Of a DNA stretch of 9,937 nt, positions 1 to 7,456 are shown in pieces. The position numbers were made by a program, and so were the translations under genes. The notes beneath the pieces were generated by a model that saw nothing but the letters and a program-made list of their open reading frames with translations, did no database searches and was not told where the DNA came from. Source of the stretch: Clostridia bacterium (lineage in GTDB: Bacteria > Bacillota > Clostridia > Oscillospirales > UBA644). The stretch lies in assembly GCA_014872655.1 (NCBI GenBank), contig WHHJ01000062.1, positions 1 through 9,937 on the forward strand, written 5' to 3'. Position 1 is the stretch's first letter. The number at the start of each line of letters is the position of its first letter.

Positions 1-2
1 CT

Positions 3-716
3 CCCGATTCAGGTCAACGTTCGACTGAGTCTGGGGATGAATTGCCCTCTGGTGGTGAAGAAAAGAGTCCTGATGAGCAAGATCCGAGTTCGGGTTCGGA
101 AGTCCCCGACTCCAGTGAGGAAGATTCTGTTGGCTATGAGGATCCTCTTTCTGATATTTCTATTGCAGTTTTAGGAAATTCTATGGTAGAATCTTTATAT
201 GTGTACAATGTTCTGCCGGAAGCTGATTTGTTTTATAAAATTGGATTGAATGTAACAACCGTTTTTACTAAAAATTGTGTGAATGGAACAGGCCCGGCAA
301 TTGAAGGGTTGTCCAAAAAGCCATATGATGATATTATTTTAGTTTTTGGTATGAATGAGTTGGGTTGGAATCAAGATACATTTATACGAGACTATACTCA
401 GGTTATAGCGCAGGTAAAACAATACCAGCCTGAAGCTACAATTTATGTGCATTCTGTAACTCCTGTTTCGGATGAAGTGAGTGCAAAAGCAGAATATGGG
501 ATTACAAACGAGCGTGTTCAAGCGTGCAATGCGGCGCTGATGCAAATGGCTCAAGAAAATGGAGTGCAGTATTTAAATGCAGATCCTGTTTTTTGTACAC
601 AAACAGGGAGTCTTGCACCGGAAGCGTCTGTAGATGGAATTCATCCGGAAATTGAATATTCCAGAAGATGGGCATATTATATTCGCAAGTGTTTGAAAGG
701 GGTTGAACAACAATGA
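3..716 (+). CDS. SGNH/GDSL-type hydrolase (5'-partial), probable extracytoplasmic acetyl-transfer/esterase partner
   Basis: The reading frame is open from the left edge, so the gene is cut and its N-terminus (presumably a signal peptide or membrane anchor) is missing. A TTG at 42 is in frame but lies inside a Ser/Asp/Glu/Pro-rich low-complexity linker and is unlikely to be the true start. After the linker (to about base 155) comes an SGNH-like domain. Block I reads VLGNSM, with the likely nucleophile Ser at 180-182 and Asn where GDS has Asp. Block III reads FGMNELGW, with Asn at 354-356. Block V reads DGIHP, with Asp at 633 and His at 642. These match the Ser, Asn and Asp-His positions of the superfamily. 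The stop overlaps the next start (ATGA, 713-716), so the two are translationally coupled. Context with DUF4358, MBOAT and DHHW genes suggests a role in O-acetylation of a cell-surface glycan; the exact reaction and substrate are inferred only. Confidence 0.8.
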   Translation, partial: PDSGQRSTESGDELPSGGEEKSPDEQDPSSGSEVPDSSEEDSVGYEDPLSDISIAVLGNSMVESLYVYNVLPEADLFYKIGLNVTTVFTKNCVNGTGPAIEGLSKKPYDDIILVFGMNELGWNQDTFIRDYTQVIAQVKQYQPEATIYVHSVTPVSDEVSAKAEYGITNERVQACNAALMQMAQENGVQYLNADPVFCTQTGSLAPEASVDGIHPEIEYSRRWAYYIRKCLKGVEQQ

Positions 717-1177
717 AGAGATTGTTAACGATTGGGATGATTTTGACTTTTATGGCAGGCATGCTCTGCGCTTGTACCAATACGGATACAACAAAAGAAA
801 TTCAAGTAGAAGACGTTTGTACCGAGATTTTATCAAAGGTGAAGTTTGATGAAGAGCCTCAGTTGGCTGACGAATCCGTTGCTCTGGCATTGTATAATAT
901 AGATCAGAATGATGTTGAAGAGTTCCGTGTTTATATGACCAGCGGTGCGTATGTGGATGAAGTTTCTGTTTGGAAGAGTTCCAATCGGCAGGCGGTTACT
1001 GATAAAATTCGGGCACGTATTGCGGAACAAAAAGACAGTTATTTAGATTATAAAGCCGAAGAAGTTCCAAAATTGGATCAAGCGGTAATTTATGAATCCG
1101 GAGATTATGTTGTCTGCTGTATTACGTCCGATGCTGAAAATGCAAAACAGGTGATAGAGTCTTGCTTTAACGGATAA
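713..1177 (+). CDS. DUF4358-family lipoprotein
   Basis: A 154-residue protein with a lipoprotein signal peptide: positively charged start (MKRLL), hydrophobic stretch to about residue 18, then the lipobox L-C-A-C with Cys21 as the probable lipidated residue. The mature part is acidic, about 130 residues, and resembles DUF4358, a family of clostridial lipoproteins that I recall occurring beside MBOAT and DHHW genes. The fit rests on the motif pattern ALYNID, the YMTSGAYVDEVSVW segment and the C-terminal VVCCI-(S/T)-D strand. The ATG at 713 overlaps the upstream stop by 4 nt and has AAAGGGG at 696-702 about 10 nt ahead. The protein is likely anchored to the outer face of the membrane and may be an accessory factor of the O-acetylation machinery; no biochemical function is known to me. 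Confidence 0.82.
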   Translation: MKRLLTIGMILTFMAGMLCACTNTDTTKEIQVEDVCTEILSKVKFDEEPQLADESVALALYNIDQNDVEEFRVYMTSGAYVDEVSVWKSSNRQAVTDKIRARIAEQKDSYLDYKAEEVPKLDQAVIYESGDYVVCCITSDAENAKQVIESCFNG

Positions 1178-1184
1178 AAGATTC

Positions 1185-1190
1185 GGAGGA
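1185..1190 (+). promoter_or_regulatory. Ribosome binding site for the GTG-start MBOAT gene
   Basis: GGAGGA sits 5 nt ahead of GTG at 1196. This near-perfect Shine-Dalgarno fixes a GTG start, supported by the typical MBOAT N-terminus MNFSSLAFLFLFLP. Confidence 0.85.
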
Positions 1191-1195
1191 CGACG

Positions 1196-2581
1196 GTGAA
1201 TTTTTCAAGTTTGGCATTTTTATTTTTATTTTTGCCGATCACGGTTATTTTATATCAATGCATCCCGGCAAAAGGAAGATATCCATTTCTGATTTTGGTT
1301 AGTTTCTTCTTTTGTGCGGTTTCAGGCCCCCTGCATGCAATCGTGCTGTTGGGGTCTGTTTTTGTCAATTATATATTAGGATTTTTAATTGCAAAGAATC
1401 GTGGTCAATCGAAAAAAGCAAAATTGTTTTTAGCTCTTTCCATTATAATCAATGTGGCTTTTCTTGCCTTTTTTAAGTATTCCGGGCTCTTTGTATCAAC
1501 ATTCAGTTCTTTAACAGGCATACGGGCGGCCTTTTCTGTGGCGCTTCCTTTAGGCATTTCTTTTTATACTTTTCATGCCATTTCATTTGCTGTGGATGTT
1601 TACCGTGGCACGCCATTGCCCGGAGTATTGAATTTTACAACCTATATGGTCTTGTTTCCCAAGTTGATTCAAGGCCCGATTATGCCATATCATCAATTTT
1701 TACCGCAAGTACATGCGGCTCGAAGTTCGGCAGAGGATATCAGCCGCGGGATTCGTCGATTTCTTTGCGGATTAGCCAAAAAGGTTTTGATTGCCAATTC
1801 ATTGTTTAGCTTGTATCAGCAATTGTATGAGCATATGTCTGACAGTGGAACGCTCGGGGCATGGTTCTGCCTGGTTGCCTATTCACTGTTTATTTATTTT
1901 GACTTTAGCGGATATACGGATATGGCTCTTGGAATCGGAAATATGCTTGGTTTTACTTTGCCGGAGAATTTTAATTATCCGTATACTTCTCGTTCGATTT
2001 CAGATTTTTGGCGCAGATGGCATATGACGCTTGGGTCCTGGTTCCGGGATTATTTATATATTCCGCTCGGTGGAAACCGGAAGGGGACACTCCGGACTGT
2101 TTTGAATTTATTGATTGTTTGGTCCTTGACCGGATTCTGGCACGGAGCTTCCTGGAATTTTTTACTTTGGGGCATTTACTATTTTGTCCTGTTAGTGATT
2201 GAGAAGTTTCTATTCCGAGGTAAATTGGAGCGGATTCGGGGTCTGAACCATATATATGTTGTATTTTTTGTATGTATGGGTTGGATTTTATTTAGCTGCT
2301 CGGATTTGCAGGCTGTAGGGGCTTGGATAAAGGCTTTATTTACGGTCCAGAACGGAGTCGTTTTATCACAGGATTCGATGAGCATACTGTTTGCATATCT
2401 TCCGACGATTTGTATTGCTGTGATCGGATGTTTGCCGTATGGGAAACGTCTCTATAATAAAGTGCTTTCTTCCCGCAGAACGGCCTGGGTTGATTTTATT
2501 GTCAGTGTAATTGTTTTAGTTGTATGTGTAGCTGCGATCGTTAGCGGATCCTATAGTCCGTTTTTATATGCGGCCTTTTGA
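1196..2581 (+). CDS. MBOAT family membrane O-acyltransferase (AlgI/DltB-like)
   Basis: A 461-residue polytopic membrane protein of typical length for AlgI-type MBOAT proteins. The N-terminus MNFSSLAFLFLFLP, the LPLGISFYTFHAISFAVDVYRG segment, the FPKLIQGPI loop and the FDFSGYTDMALG segment are family hallmarks. They are followed by the SDFWRRWHMTLGSWFRDYLYIPLGG block (His276) and GFWHGASWNFLLWG with His316, matching the invariant MBOAT histidine thought to be catalytic. The C-terminus (PFLYAAF) fits the usual PF-hydrophobic-Y ending. In known systems the MBOAT protein passes an acyl group, usually acetyl, across the membrane for transfer to an extracellular polysaccharide or teichoic acid. 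The DHHW and SGNH neighbours support acetylation of a surface glycan; no D-alanylation (dlt) genes are seen, so DltB is unlikely. Its stop is 14 nt before the preferred start of the next gene. Confidence 0.93.
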   Translation: MNFSSLAFLFLFLPITVILYQCIPAKGRYPFLILVSFFFCAVSGPLHAIVLLGSVFVNYILGFLIAKNRGQSKKAKLFLALSIIINVAFLAFFKYSGLFVSTFSSLTGIRAAFSVALPLGISFYTFHAISFAVDVYRGTPLPGVLNFTTYMVLFPKLIQGPIMPYHQFLPQVHAARSSAEDISRGIRRFLCGLAKKVLIANSLFSLYQQLYEHMSDSGTLGAWFCLVAYSLFIYFDFSGYTDMALGIGNMLGFTLPENFNYPYTSRSISDFWRRWHMTLGSWFRDYLYIPLGGNRKGTLRTVLNLLIVWSLTGFWHGASWNFLLWGIYYFVLLVIEKFLFRGKLERIRGLNHIYVVFFVCMGWILFSCSDLQAVGAWIKALFTVQNGVVLSQDSMSILFAYLPTICIAVIGCLPYGKRLYNKVLSSRRTAWVDFIVSVIVLVVCVAAIVSGSYSPFLYAAF

Positions 2582-2582
2582 T

Positions 2583-2589
2583 GGGAGGG
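2583..2589 (+). promoter_or_regulatory. Ribosome binding site that decides the DHHW gene start
   Basis: GGGAGGG lies 6 nt before GTG at 2596. Earlier in-frame TTG (2578) and ATG (2581) codons lie before or inside this site, so the GTG is the better start. Confidence 0.75.
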
Positions 2590-2595
2590 ATTACT

Positions 2596-3720
2596 GTGTC
2601 TAAAAAATATGCTGTTTTTTATTCTGTCTTTTTTGGCGCGGTGATGCTGTTGACGGCCATTCTGTTTTTGGTGTTGCCGAAAAAGAGTTTTTCGGAGCTT
2701 GAAAAGCGGAGTTTGCGTACCTTTCCGCAGCTGTCATATCAAACATTATCAGATGGGACATTTTGCCAATCTGCAGACCTTTATCTATGTGACCATTTCC
2801 CAGCCAGAGATACTTTTGTTGGGATTAATGCCTATTCTAATTTGCTTCTACTGCGCCATAGTCAGTCCGGGGTATATCTTGCAAAAGACGGATACTTGAT
2901 CTCGGCGCCGGCAGACCGTACAAAGACCGATTATACGCAGGTGAATTTGACCAAGATCCGTGAATTTACACAACAAAATGGATTAGATACCGATATGATG
3001 CTGGTTCCCAGTACGGGTTATATTTTAGAAGATCAGCTGCTCTTTCCTCATAAGCAGTACCCGGATGAAGATGTTTTTGCTGCGGTAAAAGATGCAGGTA
3101 TTGGAGAATTTATTGATTTGACAGTTTCTTTCACTTCGGAGGCTGAACGGCCAATTTATTATAAAACCGATCACCATTGGACAACCTACGGAGCTTATTT
3201 GGCTTATGCACAATATATTCAACAACAAGGAATGAAGCCTTTGTCTCCAGCAACCTTTGAAATTGAGGAATATCCGGGATTTTTTGGAACAACATATGTA
3301 AAAGCGGCCCTATGGGGAATGGGCGGAGACGTTATTGAATTGTGGAAAAATCCACAGCAACATGTTCAAGTTTCCATTTATGATTCGGAACAAGCTAATG
3401 TATACGATGACTTTTATTTTTATGACCAATTAAATGGTTCGGATAAGTATTCCGTCTTTTTTGATGAGAATCATGGAAAAGTTATTGTTGAAAACGATTC
3501 GGTAGAGTCAGGAACCTTGTTAGTTTTAAAGGATTCCTTTGCCAATGCGCTTGTTCCGTTTTTAAGTAATCATTATCACCGTATTGTTATGGTGGACATG
3601 CGGTATTACGGGTTTTCGGCCGTTTCGGATCTTGTGAAAGAGTATGATATCCAAAAAATGTTAGTTGTTTACGGCGTAGATACTTTTGTCACCGATAAAA
3701 ATTTGCTGAAATTAAAATAA
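2596..3720 (+). CDS. DHHW family protein (AlgX/AlgJ-like SGNH-fold acetyltransferase partner)
   Basis: A 374-residue protein from GTG 2596. An N-terminal membrane segment (about residues 6-26, signal anchor) is followed by an extracellular domain. The motif DHHWTTYGAYLAY gives the family its name: Asp192, His193, His194, Trp195. A conserved LVLKDSFANALVPFL segment has Ser314. By analogy with AlgX and AlgJ, Asp192, His194 and Ser314 form a likely catalytic triad for acetyl transfer. Other family features are the DHFPARDTFVG segment and SGVYLAKDGYLI near the N-terminus. It directly follows the MBOAT gene and probably takes the acetyl group from it and modifies a surface polysaccharide. The glycan acceptor cannot be told from the sequence. 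The gene ends one base before a terminator stem. Confidence 0.9.
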   Translation: MSKKYAVFYSVFFGAVMLLTAILFLVLPKKSFSELEKRSLRTFPQLSYQTLSDGTFCQSADLYLCDHFPARDTFVGINAYSNLLLLRHSQSGVYLAKDGYLISAPADRTKTDYTQVNLTKIREFTQQNGLDTDMMLVPSTGYILEDQLLFPHKQYPDEDVFAAVKDAGIGEFIDLTVSFTSEAERPIYYKTDHHWTTYGAYLAYAQYIQQQGMKPLSPATFEIEEYPGFFGTTYVKAALWGMGGDVIELWKNPQQHVQVSIYDSEQANVYDDFYFYDQLNGSDKYSVFFDENHGKVIVENDSVESGTLLVLKDSFANALVPFLSNHYHRIVMVDMRYYGFSAVSDLVKEYDIQKMLVVYGVDTFVTDKNLLKLK

Positions 3721-3748
3721 AAAAGAAGCCGTTTTCGGCTTCTTTTTT
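3721..3748. terminator. Bidirectional intrinsic terminator between convergent genes
   Basis: The stem AAAAGAAGCCG (3721-3731) pairs perfectly with CGGCTTCTTTT (3736-3746) around a TTTT loop, with a T run to 3748. Read on the minus strand it also ends in a T-rich tract. It therefore can serve both the + strand DHHW operon, whose stop is at 3718-3720, and the minus-strand 38-codon gene, whose stop TAA is at 3749-3747. Confidence 0.9.
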
Positions 3749-3863
3749 ATTCTGTCTGTTGTTGTGTTTGAACTGTATTCGTTTGGATCCCTACGGAAGA
3801 AGCAAACGGGATGAGCATAAAACATAAACAACAGCAGACTAAGAAAATAAAGAATTTTTTCAT
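3747..3863 (-). CDS. Small secreted or membrane peptide, 38 residues, unknown function
   Basis: A short minus-strand gene. ATG (3863-3861) is preceded by GGAGG 6 nt upstream, in the minus-strand string gatggaggactaaaatg, which is an excellent ribosome binding site. The product begins MKKFFIFLVCCCLCFMLIPF. Two lysines, then a hydrophobic core with four cysteines (Cys10, 11, 12 and 14), then ASS-V look like a signal peptide or single membrane segment. A polar Gln/Thr-rich tail of about 15 residues follows and the gene stops with TAA. It ends at the shared bidirectional terminator. I see no strong promoter for it in the 100 nt upstream, and I do not recognise the family. The ribosome binding site, the signal-like N-terminus and the placement against a terminator support a real gene; it could also be a degenerate remnant. 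Confidence 0.6.
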   Translation of the reverse strand: MKKFFIFLVCCCLCFMLIPFASSVGIQTNTVQTQQQTE

Positions 3864-3898
3864 TTTAGTCCTCCATCTTTGAAATTTTATACAAAGTA

Positions 3899-3927
3899 TT
3901 GACTATTACCGTGTTTTGGGATATAAT
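3899..3927 (+). promoter_or_regulatory. Sigma-A type promoter for the LRR/YcxB-like operon
   Basis: -35 TTGACT (3899-3904) and -10 TATAAT (3922-3927) are separated by exactly 17 nt. Transcription would start near 3934, leaving a leader of about 85 nt before ATG 4020. Confidence 0.82.
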
Positions 3928-4019
3928 GTAAAGGTATTGGATATTGAAAATAAGTCTATTATATTGTATTGTGATGATATCTTTTTTATGCTTCGTAAAA
4001 GAGAAAGGAGCGCAGTTTG

Positions 4020-5855
4020 ATGCCGAATGTTTCTAAGACAAAAACTTCTGCAAAATCAGAAAAGAAGATTCCTTCCGTCAGACGGAAGAATAAATATATA
4101 AAGACCTTTTTTTATTCTTTTGGCTTTGCTTTTATTATTCTAGGTTTATTGGCTTTGGTTTTGTTTTTAAATAGTCAGGACAGCCGGATTTTTGATTTCT
4201 CTCAGCGTTATTATGAAGAAGCGCGTCAGTATATATTAGCGGAGGATTATGCAAAGGCGGAGGAAAAGTTGCGTCAATGTATTGAACGGGACAATTCTAA
4301 CGCGGACGCAATCAATCTCTTGATTGATTTGTATGAGCGGGAAGGCCGTGATGATGAAGCCATTTCGTTATTGGAGGATAGCATCAACGCAAATGCTAAA
4401 AATGCAAAAAATGATACCCTGTATCGGCGGCTGATTCAGCTGTACACAAAGCAGAATCGTTTGCAAGAGGCGATTGATGTCTTAAACAGCGCAGATTCTT
4501 ATGTAAAGTCCCGCATTGCAAGTTATCGGCCTACTAGTATTATTGCCAGTCCTACTGCCGGCGTATATGATAGAGAGGTTGAGGTTGCTTTTAAATTAAA
4601 AGATGACGCTGTTATTTATTATACAATAGATGGCAGTACGCCCAATAAAGAAAGCAGCATATATGGAGAAGACACCAAGATCGTTCTTCCATACGGTTCG
4701 GTTTTGGTTCGTGCGATTGCGATCGACAATAATAATATGATTAGCGACGAATATCGCGCACAGTTCCGAATTTATAATGATAATGCACCGTATGAGTTTA
4801 TTGATGAAAAAATGGAATCCATCATTCGCGCGATTTTGGGCCGGTCTTCGGGAGAAGTTTATTATCGTGAACTCAGTAAGATCACCTCTATTGACAGCCG
4901 GGTAAGTGGAGCGGATTCTTCCAAAGATATTAAATCGCTGGCTGACTTGGAAGCGTTGTCTAACTTAACTTCGGTCTATTTAAGTGGCGAAAAGGAAATT
5001 GAAGATTTTTCAAGTATTTCTAACTTGTCAAAATTAACGAGCCTTACGTTGGTAAACTGTTCCGTTAAAGGTGATTTCTTAAATAAAATCTTTAGTTTAA
5101 GCAATTTGCAGTCTTTGACCGTAACCAACAGCGGTATTACGGATTTGTCTCAAATTACGTCAATGACCAATTTAACGGTTCTCAATTTGTCGGATAATCA
5201 AATTGAAAATATTACTCCGATTGCTTCATTAAGCAAATTGCAGTCGTTAAATTTGTCGGGCAACAAAATTACCAGTGTATCTATTCTTTCGGCATTATCT
5301 TCCTTAGTGGATGTGGATTTGTCGAATAATGCAAGTTTGTCTTCGGTAGATGGTCTTGCAGGCATTTCTTCATTGACTACGCTGAAAATTTCGAATAATC
5401 CGGTAACCGATTTATCTGCATTGTCTTCTTGTATCAATCTGACAAATATTTCTGCGGATGGTACATCTTTAACTTCTTTGACTTCTTTAGCTGGAATCAA
5501 TGCATTGTCTTCTTTGGATATCAGTGATACGGTTATTACAGATTTTTCTCCGTTGAAGAATTTGGCCATTAAAAACTTGACGGATACGAAATCGGGACTA
5601 TCAGATATTAGCACCTTATCAGGTTGGAGAAGTTTAGAGGTTGTGGATTTGTCCGGAAATAATATTAAAGATATTTCTCCGTTAGGAAATTTAAGTAAAC
5701 TTACAACGATCAATGTCAGCAATAACTCTTCTGCAAGCGGATTTTCTTCTTTGCTGAATTGTTCTAATCTGACTTTGCTGCGCGCCGAGGGTTGCAGCAT
5801 TGATTCGGGCGTTTTAAATGAGTTGACATCCGGAAAAGTGACTGTTGTTAAATAG
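4020..5855 (+). CDS. Membrane-anchored TPR / chitobiase-C-terminal-like / leucine-rich repeat protein
   Basis: A 611-residue multi-domain protein. Residues 1-28 are Lys/Arg/Ser-rich and probably cytoplasmic; 29-51 form a membrane segment, so the rest is probably outside. Residues about 58-157 look like tetratricopeptide helices (EARQYILAEDYAKAEEKLRQ, then INLLIDLYEREGRDDEAISLLE). Residues about 169-252 resemble the chitobiase/beta-hexosaminidase C-terminal Ig-like module (SPTAGVYDREVEV, YYTIDGSTPN, LVRAIAID). From about 305 to 610 there are some 13 leucine-rich repeats of about 22 residues of the internalin/SDS22 type, e.g. LTVLNLSDNQIENITPIASL. AAGGAG at 4005-4010 supports ATG 4020 at 9 nt; an in-frame TTG one codon earlier at 4017 is also possible. 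There is no LPXTG sorting signal. The function is unknown; ligand or wall binding is a reasonable inference. It is co-transcribed with the YcxB-like gene 25 nt downstream. Confidence 0.85.
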   Translation: MPNVSKTKTSAKSEKKIPSVRRKNKYIKTFFYSFGFAFIILGLLALVLFLNSQDSRIFDFSQRYYEEARQYILAEDYAKAEEKLRQCIERDNSNADAINLLIDLYEREGRDDEAISLLEDSINANAKNAKNDTLYRRLIQLYTKQNRLQEAIDVLNSADSYVKSRIASYRPTSIIASPTAGVYDREVEVAFKLKDDAVIYYTIDGSTPNKESSIYGEDTKIVLPYGSVLVRAIAIDNNNMISDEYRAQFRIYNDNAPYEFIDEKMESIIRAILGRSSGEVYYRELSKITSIDSRVSGADSSKDIKSLADLEALSNLTSVYLSGEKEIEDFSSISNLSKLTSLTLVNCSVKGDFLNKIFSLSNLQSLTVTNSGITDLSQITSMTNLTVLNLSDNQIENITPIASLSKLQSLNLSGNKITSVSILSALSSLVDVDLSNNASLSSVDGLAGISSLTTLKISNNPVTDLSALSSCINLTNISADGTSLTSLTSLAGINALSSLDISDTVITDFSPLKNLAIKNLTDTKSGLSDISTLSGWRSLEVVDLSGNNIKDISPLGNLSKLTTINVSNNSSASGFSSLLNCSNLTLLRAEGCSIDSGVLNELTSGKVTVVK

Positions 5856-5880
5856 TAGAAAAATAAGGCGGGAATTATGT

Positions 5881-6468
5881 ATGGAACCAAATGAAAAGGA
5901 ATTGCAGCAAACTGAAACAGAAGAGCTTTTTAAGGTGAAGGCGGAATATACAAAAGACTCTTTTTGGGAGGCTGCCAGATTATTCCGAAGCGGATTGTTT
6001 TTGGGAATGCGAATATTCTTTTTAGTTTTATTTTTGATAGCGCTCGTTTTTGTCGGATTGAATATTCTGTCCGCAATCAACGCGGAGAATTTGAGCAGTT
6101 ATATAAGTTCAGCGGGGTTGTCGACCATATTGTCCGCTTTTGTGTTGGGGTTTTCTTTATACAAAATGATTACCTTTGAGCGTTCGATGAAAAAAAGTTT
6201 TATGACGACATTAAAGCGTTCGCTCGGAGTAAAAGACTTGATGTTTTTTGAAAATTATTATCATTGTACAGGCGAAAATGATGATCGAACCATTCAATAC
6301 AATACGCTTCGGTCTATTATTGAAACCGCCGATCGGTTGTTTATTTTAAGTTCTTCCAGCATGGATATCATTCCTAAGGATGCCATTGAAAAGGGCAATT
6401 ATGTACAATTGAAGGAATTGATTGATAAAAAAGCTCCGTCTACGGCAAAACGGCGATATTTGAAATAG
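5881..6468 (+). CDS. YcxB-like family membrane protein
   Basis: A 195-residue protein starting at ATG 5881, with AAGGCGGG at 5865-5872 about 8 nt upstream. An in-frame TTG at 5845 overlaps the preceding gene and has no ribosome site. The N-terminus (FKVKAEYTKDSFWEAARLFR, residues 17-36) is followed by two membrane segments (about 45-66 and 78-97). The C-terminal cytoplasmic part (about 120-182) matches the YcxB-like C-terminal domain pattern: a FFENYY strand, a polar turn, IQYNTLRSIIETADRLFIL, then IIPKDAIEKGN and a final KELIDKK helix. Proteins with this domain are small Firmicute membrane proteins of unknown function. Its place directly after the LRR protein gene, with a shared terminator, suggests the two act together, but this is only inferred from position. 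Confidence 0.78.
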   Translation: MEPNEKELQQTETEELFKVKAEYTKDSFWEAARLFRSGLFLGMRIFFLVLFLIALVFVGLNILSAINAENLSSYISSAGLSTILSAFVLGFSLYKMITFERSMKKSFMTTLKRSLGVKDLMFFENYYHCTGENDDRTIQYNTLRSIIETADRLFILSSSSMDIIPKDAIEKGNYVQLKELIDKKAPSTAKRRYLK

Positions 6469-6474
6469 AAAAGG

Positions 6475-6507
6475 AAACAGACTGTGAAGATTTTGCAGTC
6501 TGTTTTT
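6475..6507 (+). terminator. Intrinsic terminator of the LRR/YcxB-like operon
   Basis: AAACAGACTG (6475-6484) pairs perfectly with CAGTCTGTTT (6496-6505) across an 11-nt loop and runs into a T tract to 6507. It lies 6 nt after the YcxB-like stop. Confidence 0.85.
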
Positions 6508-6666
6508 GTATTTTTCAAAAGATTAGAAAAACAATAAAAGACCTAAAATAGCATTTTTCAGATGTATATACGGCGTATGGATATGATATTTTGTAGAAAA
6601 TAGAATGTTGGACGCGGATATATTATGGTATAAACAGCCAATATATAAAATGTAACAATATTGCTC

Positions 6667-6695
6667 TTGAAAAATATTCAAAAATCGTGTATAAT
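6667..6695 (+). promoter_or_regulatory. Sigma-A type promoter for the NifU-like/GGGtGRT unit
   Basis: -35 TTGAAA (6667-6672), 17-nt spacer, -10 TATAAT (6690-6695). The predicted start near 6702 leaves a leader of about 40 nt before ATG 6744. The rest of the gap from 6508 is AT-rich, with no other element I can support. Confidence 0.75.
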
Positions 6696-6743
6696 AATAT
6701 TTAGTACGGAATTTAATAACAAGATGAAAGGAAGTTTGAAAGC

Positions 6744-7442
6744 ATGGAACACGCTTGCTCACATGAAGTGGAAAGAATGTGTGTTGTTACAAAGGGCCCT
6801 CATCATGGTCCGGCTCCGATTCCTGAAGAAGGAAGATGGGTCAAAGCTTACGAAATTAAAGATATTTCCGGTTTGTCGCACGGAATTGGCTGGTGCGCAC
6901 CTCAACAGGGAACCTGTAAGTTGACGCTGAATGTAAAAGAAGGCGTTATTGAAGAGGCATTGGTTGAGACCATCGGTTGTTCCGGTATGACGCACTCTGC
7001 TGCAATGGCTGCAGAAATTCTTCAGGGGAAAACCATTTTGGAGGCACTGAATACAGACTTGGTCTGTGACGCTATCAACGTTGCCATGCGTGAAATCTTT
7101 AAACAGTTGGTTTATGGCCGCACACAGACAGCCTTTTCTGAGAACGGGCTTCCGATTGGCGCGTCTTTGGAAGATCTTGGTAAGGGACTTCGTTCTCAGG
7201 TTGGAACGATGTTCGCCACCAAAAAGAAGGGCGTTCGGTATTTGGAAATGGCAGAAGGCTATGTTCTGAATATTGGTTTGGATAAGAACGGTGAAGTTAT
7301 TGGCTATAAGTTTGTTCATCTGGGCAAAATGATGGAGCAGATCCGCAAAGGCGTGGCTCCGGCAGAAGCTTATGAGAGCAATATCAAAACATACGGCCGG
7401 TATGATGAAGCCGTGAAGTATATCGATCCGAGAGACGAGTAA
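6744..7442 (+). CDS. NifU/IscU N-domain-like putative Fe-S cluster scaffold protein, partner of GGGtGRT protein
   Basis: A 232-residue soluble protein from ATG 6744 (AAAGGA at 6727-6732). The first 35 residues are His/Cys-containing (MEHACSHEVERMC, GPHHGP). Residues about 45-125 resemble the NifU/IscU N-terminal scaffold domain. The three ligand-cysteine positions appear as Cys58 (QQGTCKLTLNV), Cys79 (ETIGCSGMTHSAAMAAEIL, before GKT) and Cys108 (LVCDAIN). Cys5, Cys13 and Cys51 (GWCAP) are extra. The C-terminal 110 residues (GASLEDLGKGLRSQVGTMF onward) are not part of IscU and look specific to this family. The protein is longer than IscU (about 130) and lacks the NifU C-terminal thioredoxin-like CxxC domain. 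It lies 14 nt before the GGGtGRT gene, a pairing I recall from other anaerobes. Fe-S assembly or delivery is inferred; no isc or suf genes are near. Confidence 0.8.
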   Translation: MEHACSHEVERMCVVTKGPHHGPAPIPEEGRWVKAYEIKDISGLSHGIGWCAPQQGTCKLTLNVKEGVIEEALVETIGCSGMTHSAAMAAEILQGKTILEALNTDLVCDAINVAMREIFKQLVYGRTQTAFSENGLPIGASLEDLGKGLRSQVGTMFATKKKGVRYLEMAEGYVLNIGLDKNGEVIGYKFVHLGKMMEQIRKGVAPAEAYESNIKTYGRYDEAVKYIDPRDE

Positions 7443-7443
7443 A

Positions 7444-7448
7444 GGGGG
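7444..7448 (+). promoter_or_regulatory. Ribosome binding site for the GGGtGRT gene
   Basis: A G5 run lies 8 nt before ATG 7457. An in-frame GTG at 7454 (5 nt spacing) would add only one residue, so ATG is preferred without certainty. Confidence 0.6.
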
Positions 7449-7456
7449 AACGTGTG

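Noticed and set aside
42..44. TTG as the start of the SGNH gene
   Set aside because: The frame stays open to the window edge and the codon lies in a low-complexity linker with no signal peptide after it, so the gene is simply cut.
2578..2583. TTG 2578 or ATG 2581 as the DHHW start
   Set aside because: GGGAGGG at 2583-2589 lies after them and is ideally placed for GTG 2596.
5198..5890. Minus-strand 230-codon open frame
   Set aside because: It is antisense to the leucine-rich repeats, whose regular codon pattern keeps the opposite strand open; the translation has no recognisable domain and no ribosome site was seen.
6608..6634. TTGGAC...TATAAA promoter-like pair in the 6508-6743 gap
   Set aside because: Spacing is only 15 nt, and a better promoter lies closer to the gene.
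6689..6703. PerR-box-like sequence over the -10 of the NifU-like promoter
   Set aside because: Only about 10 of 14 positions match, and most of those come from the TATAAT hexamer and the AT-rich context.
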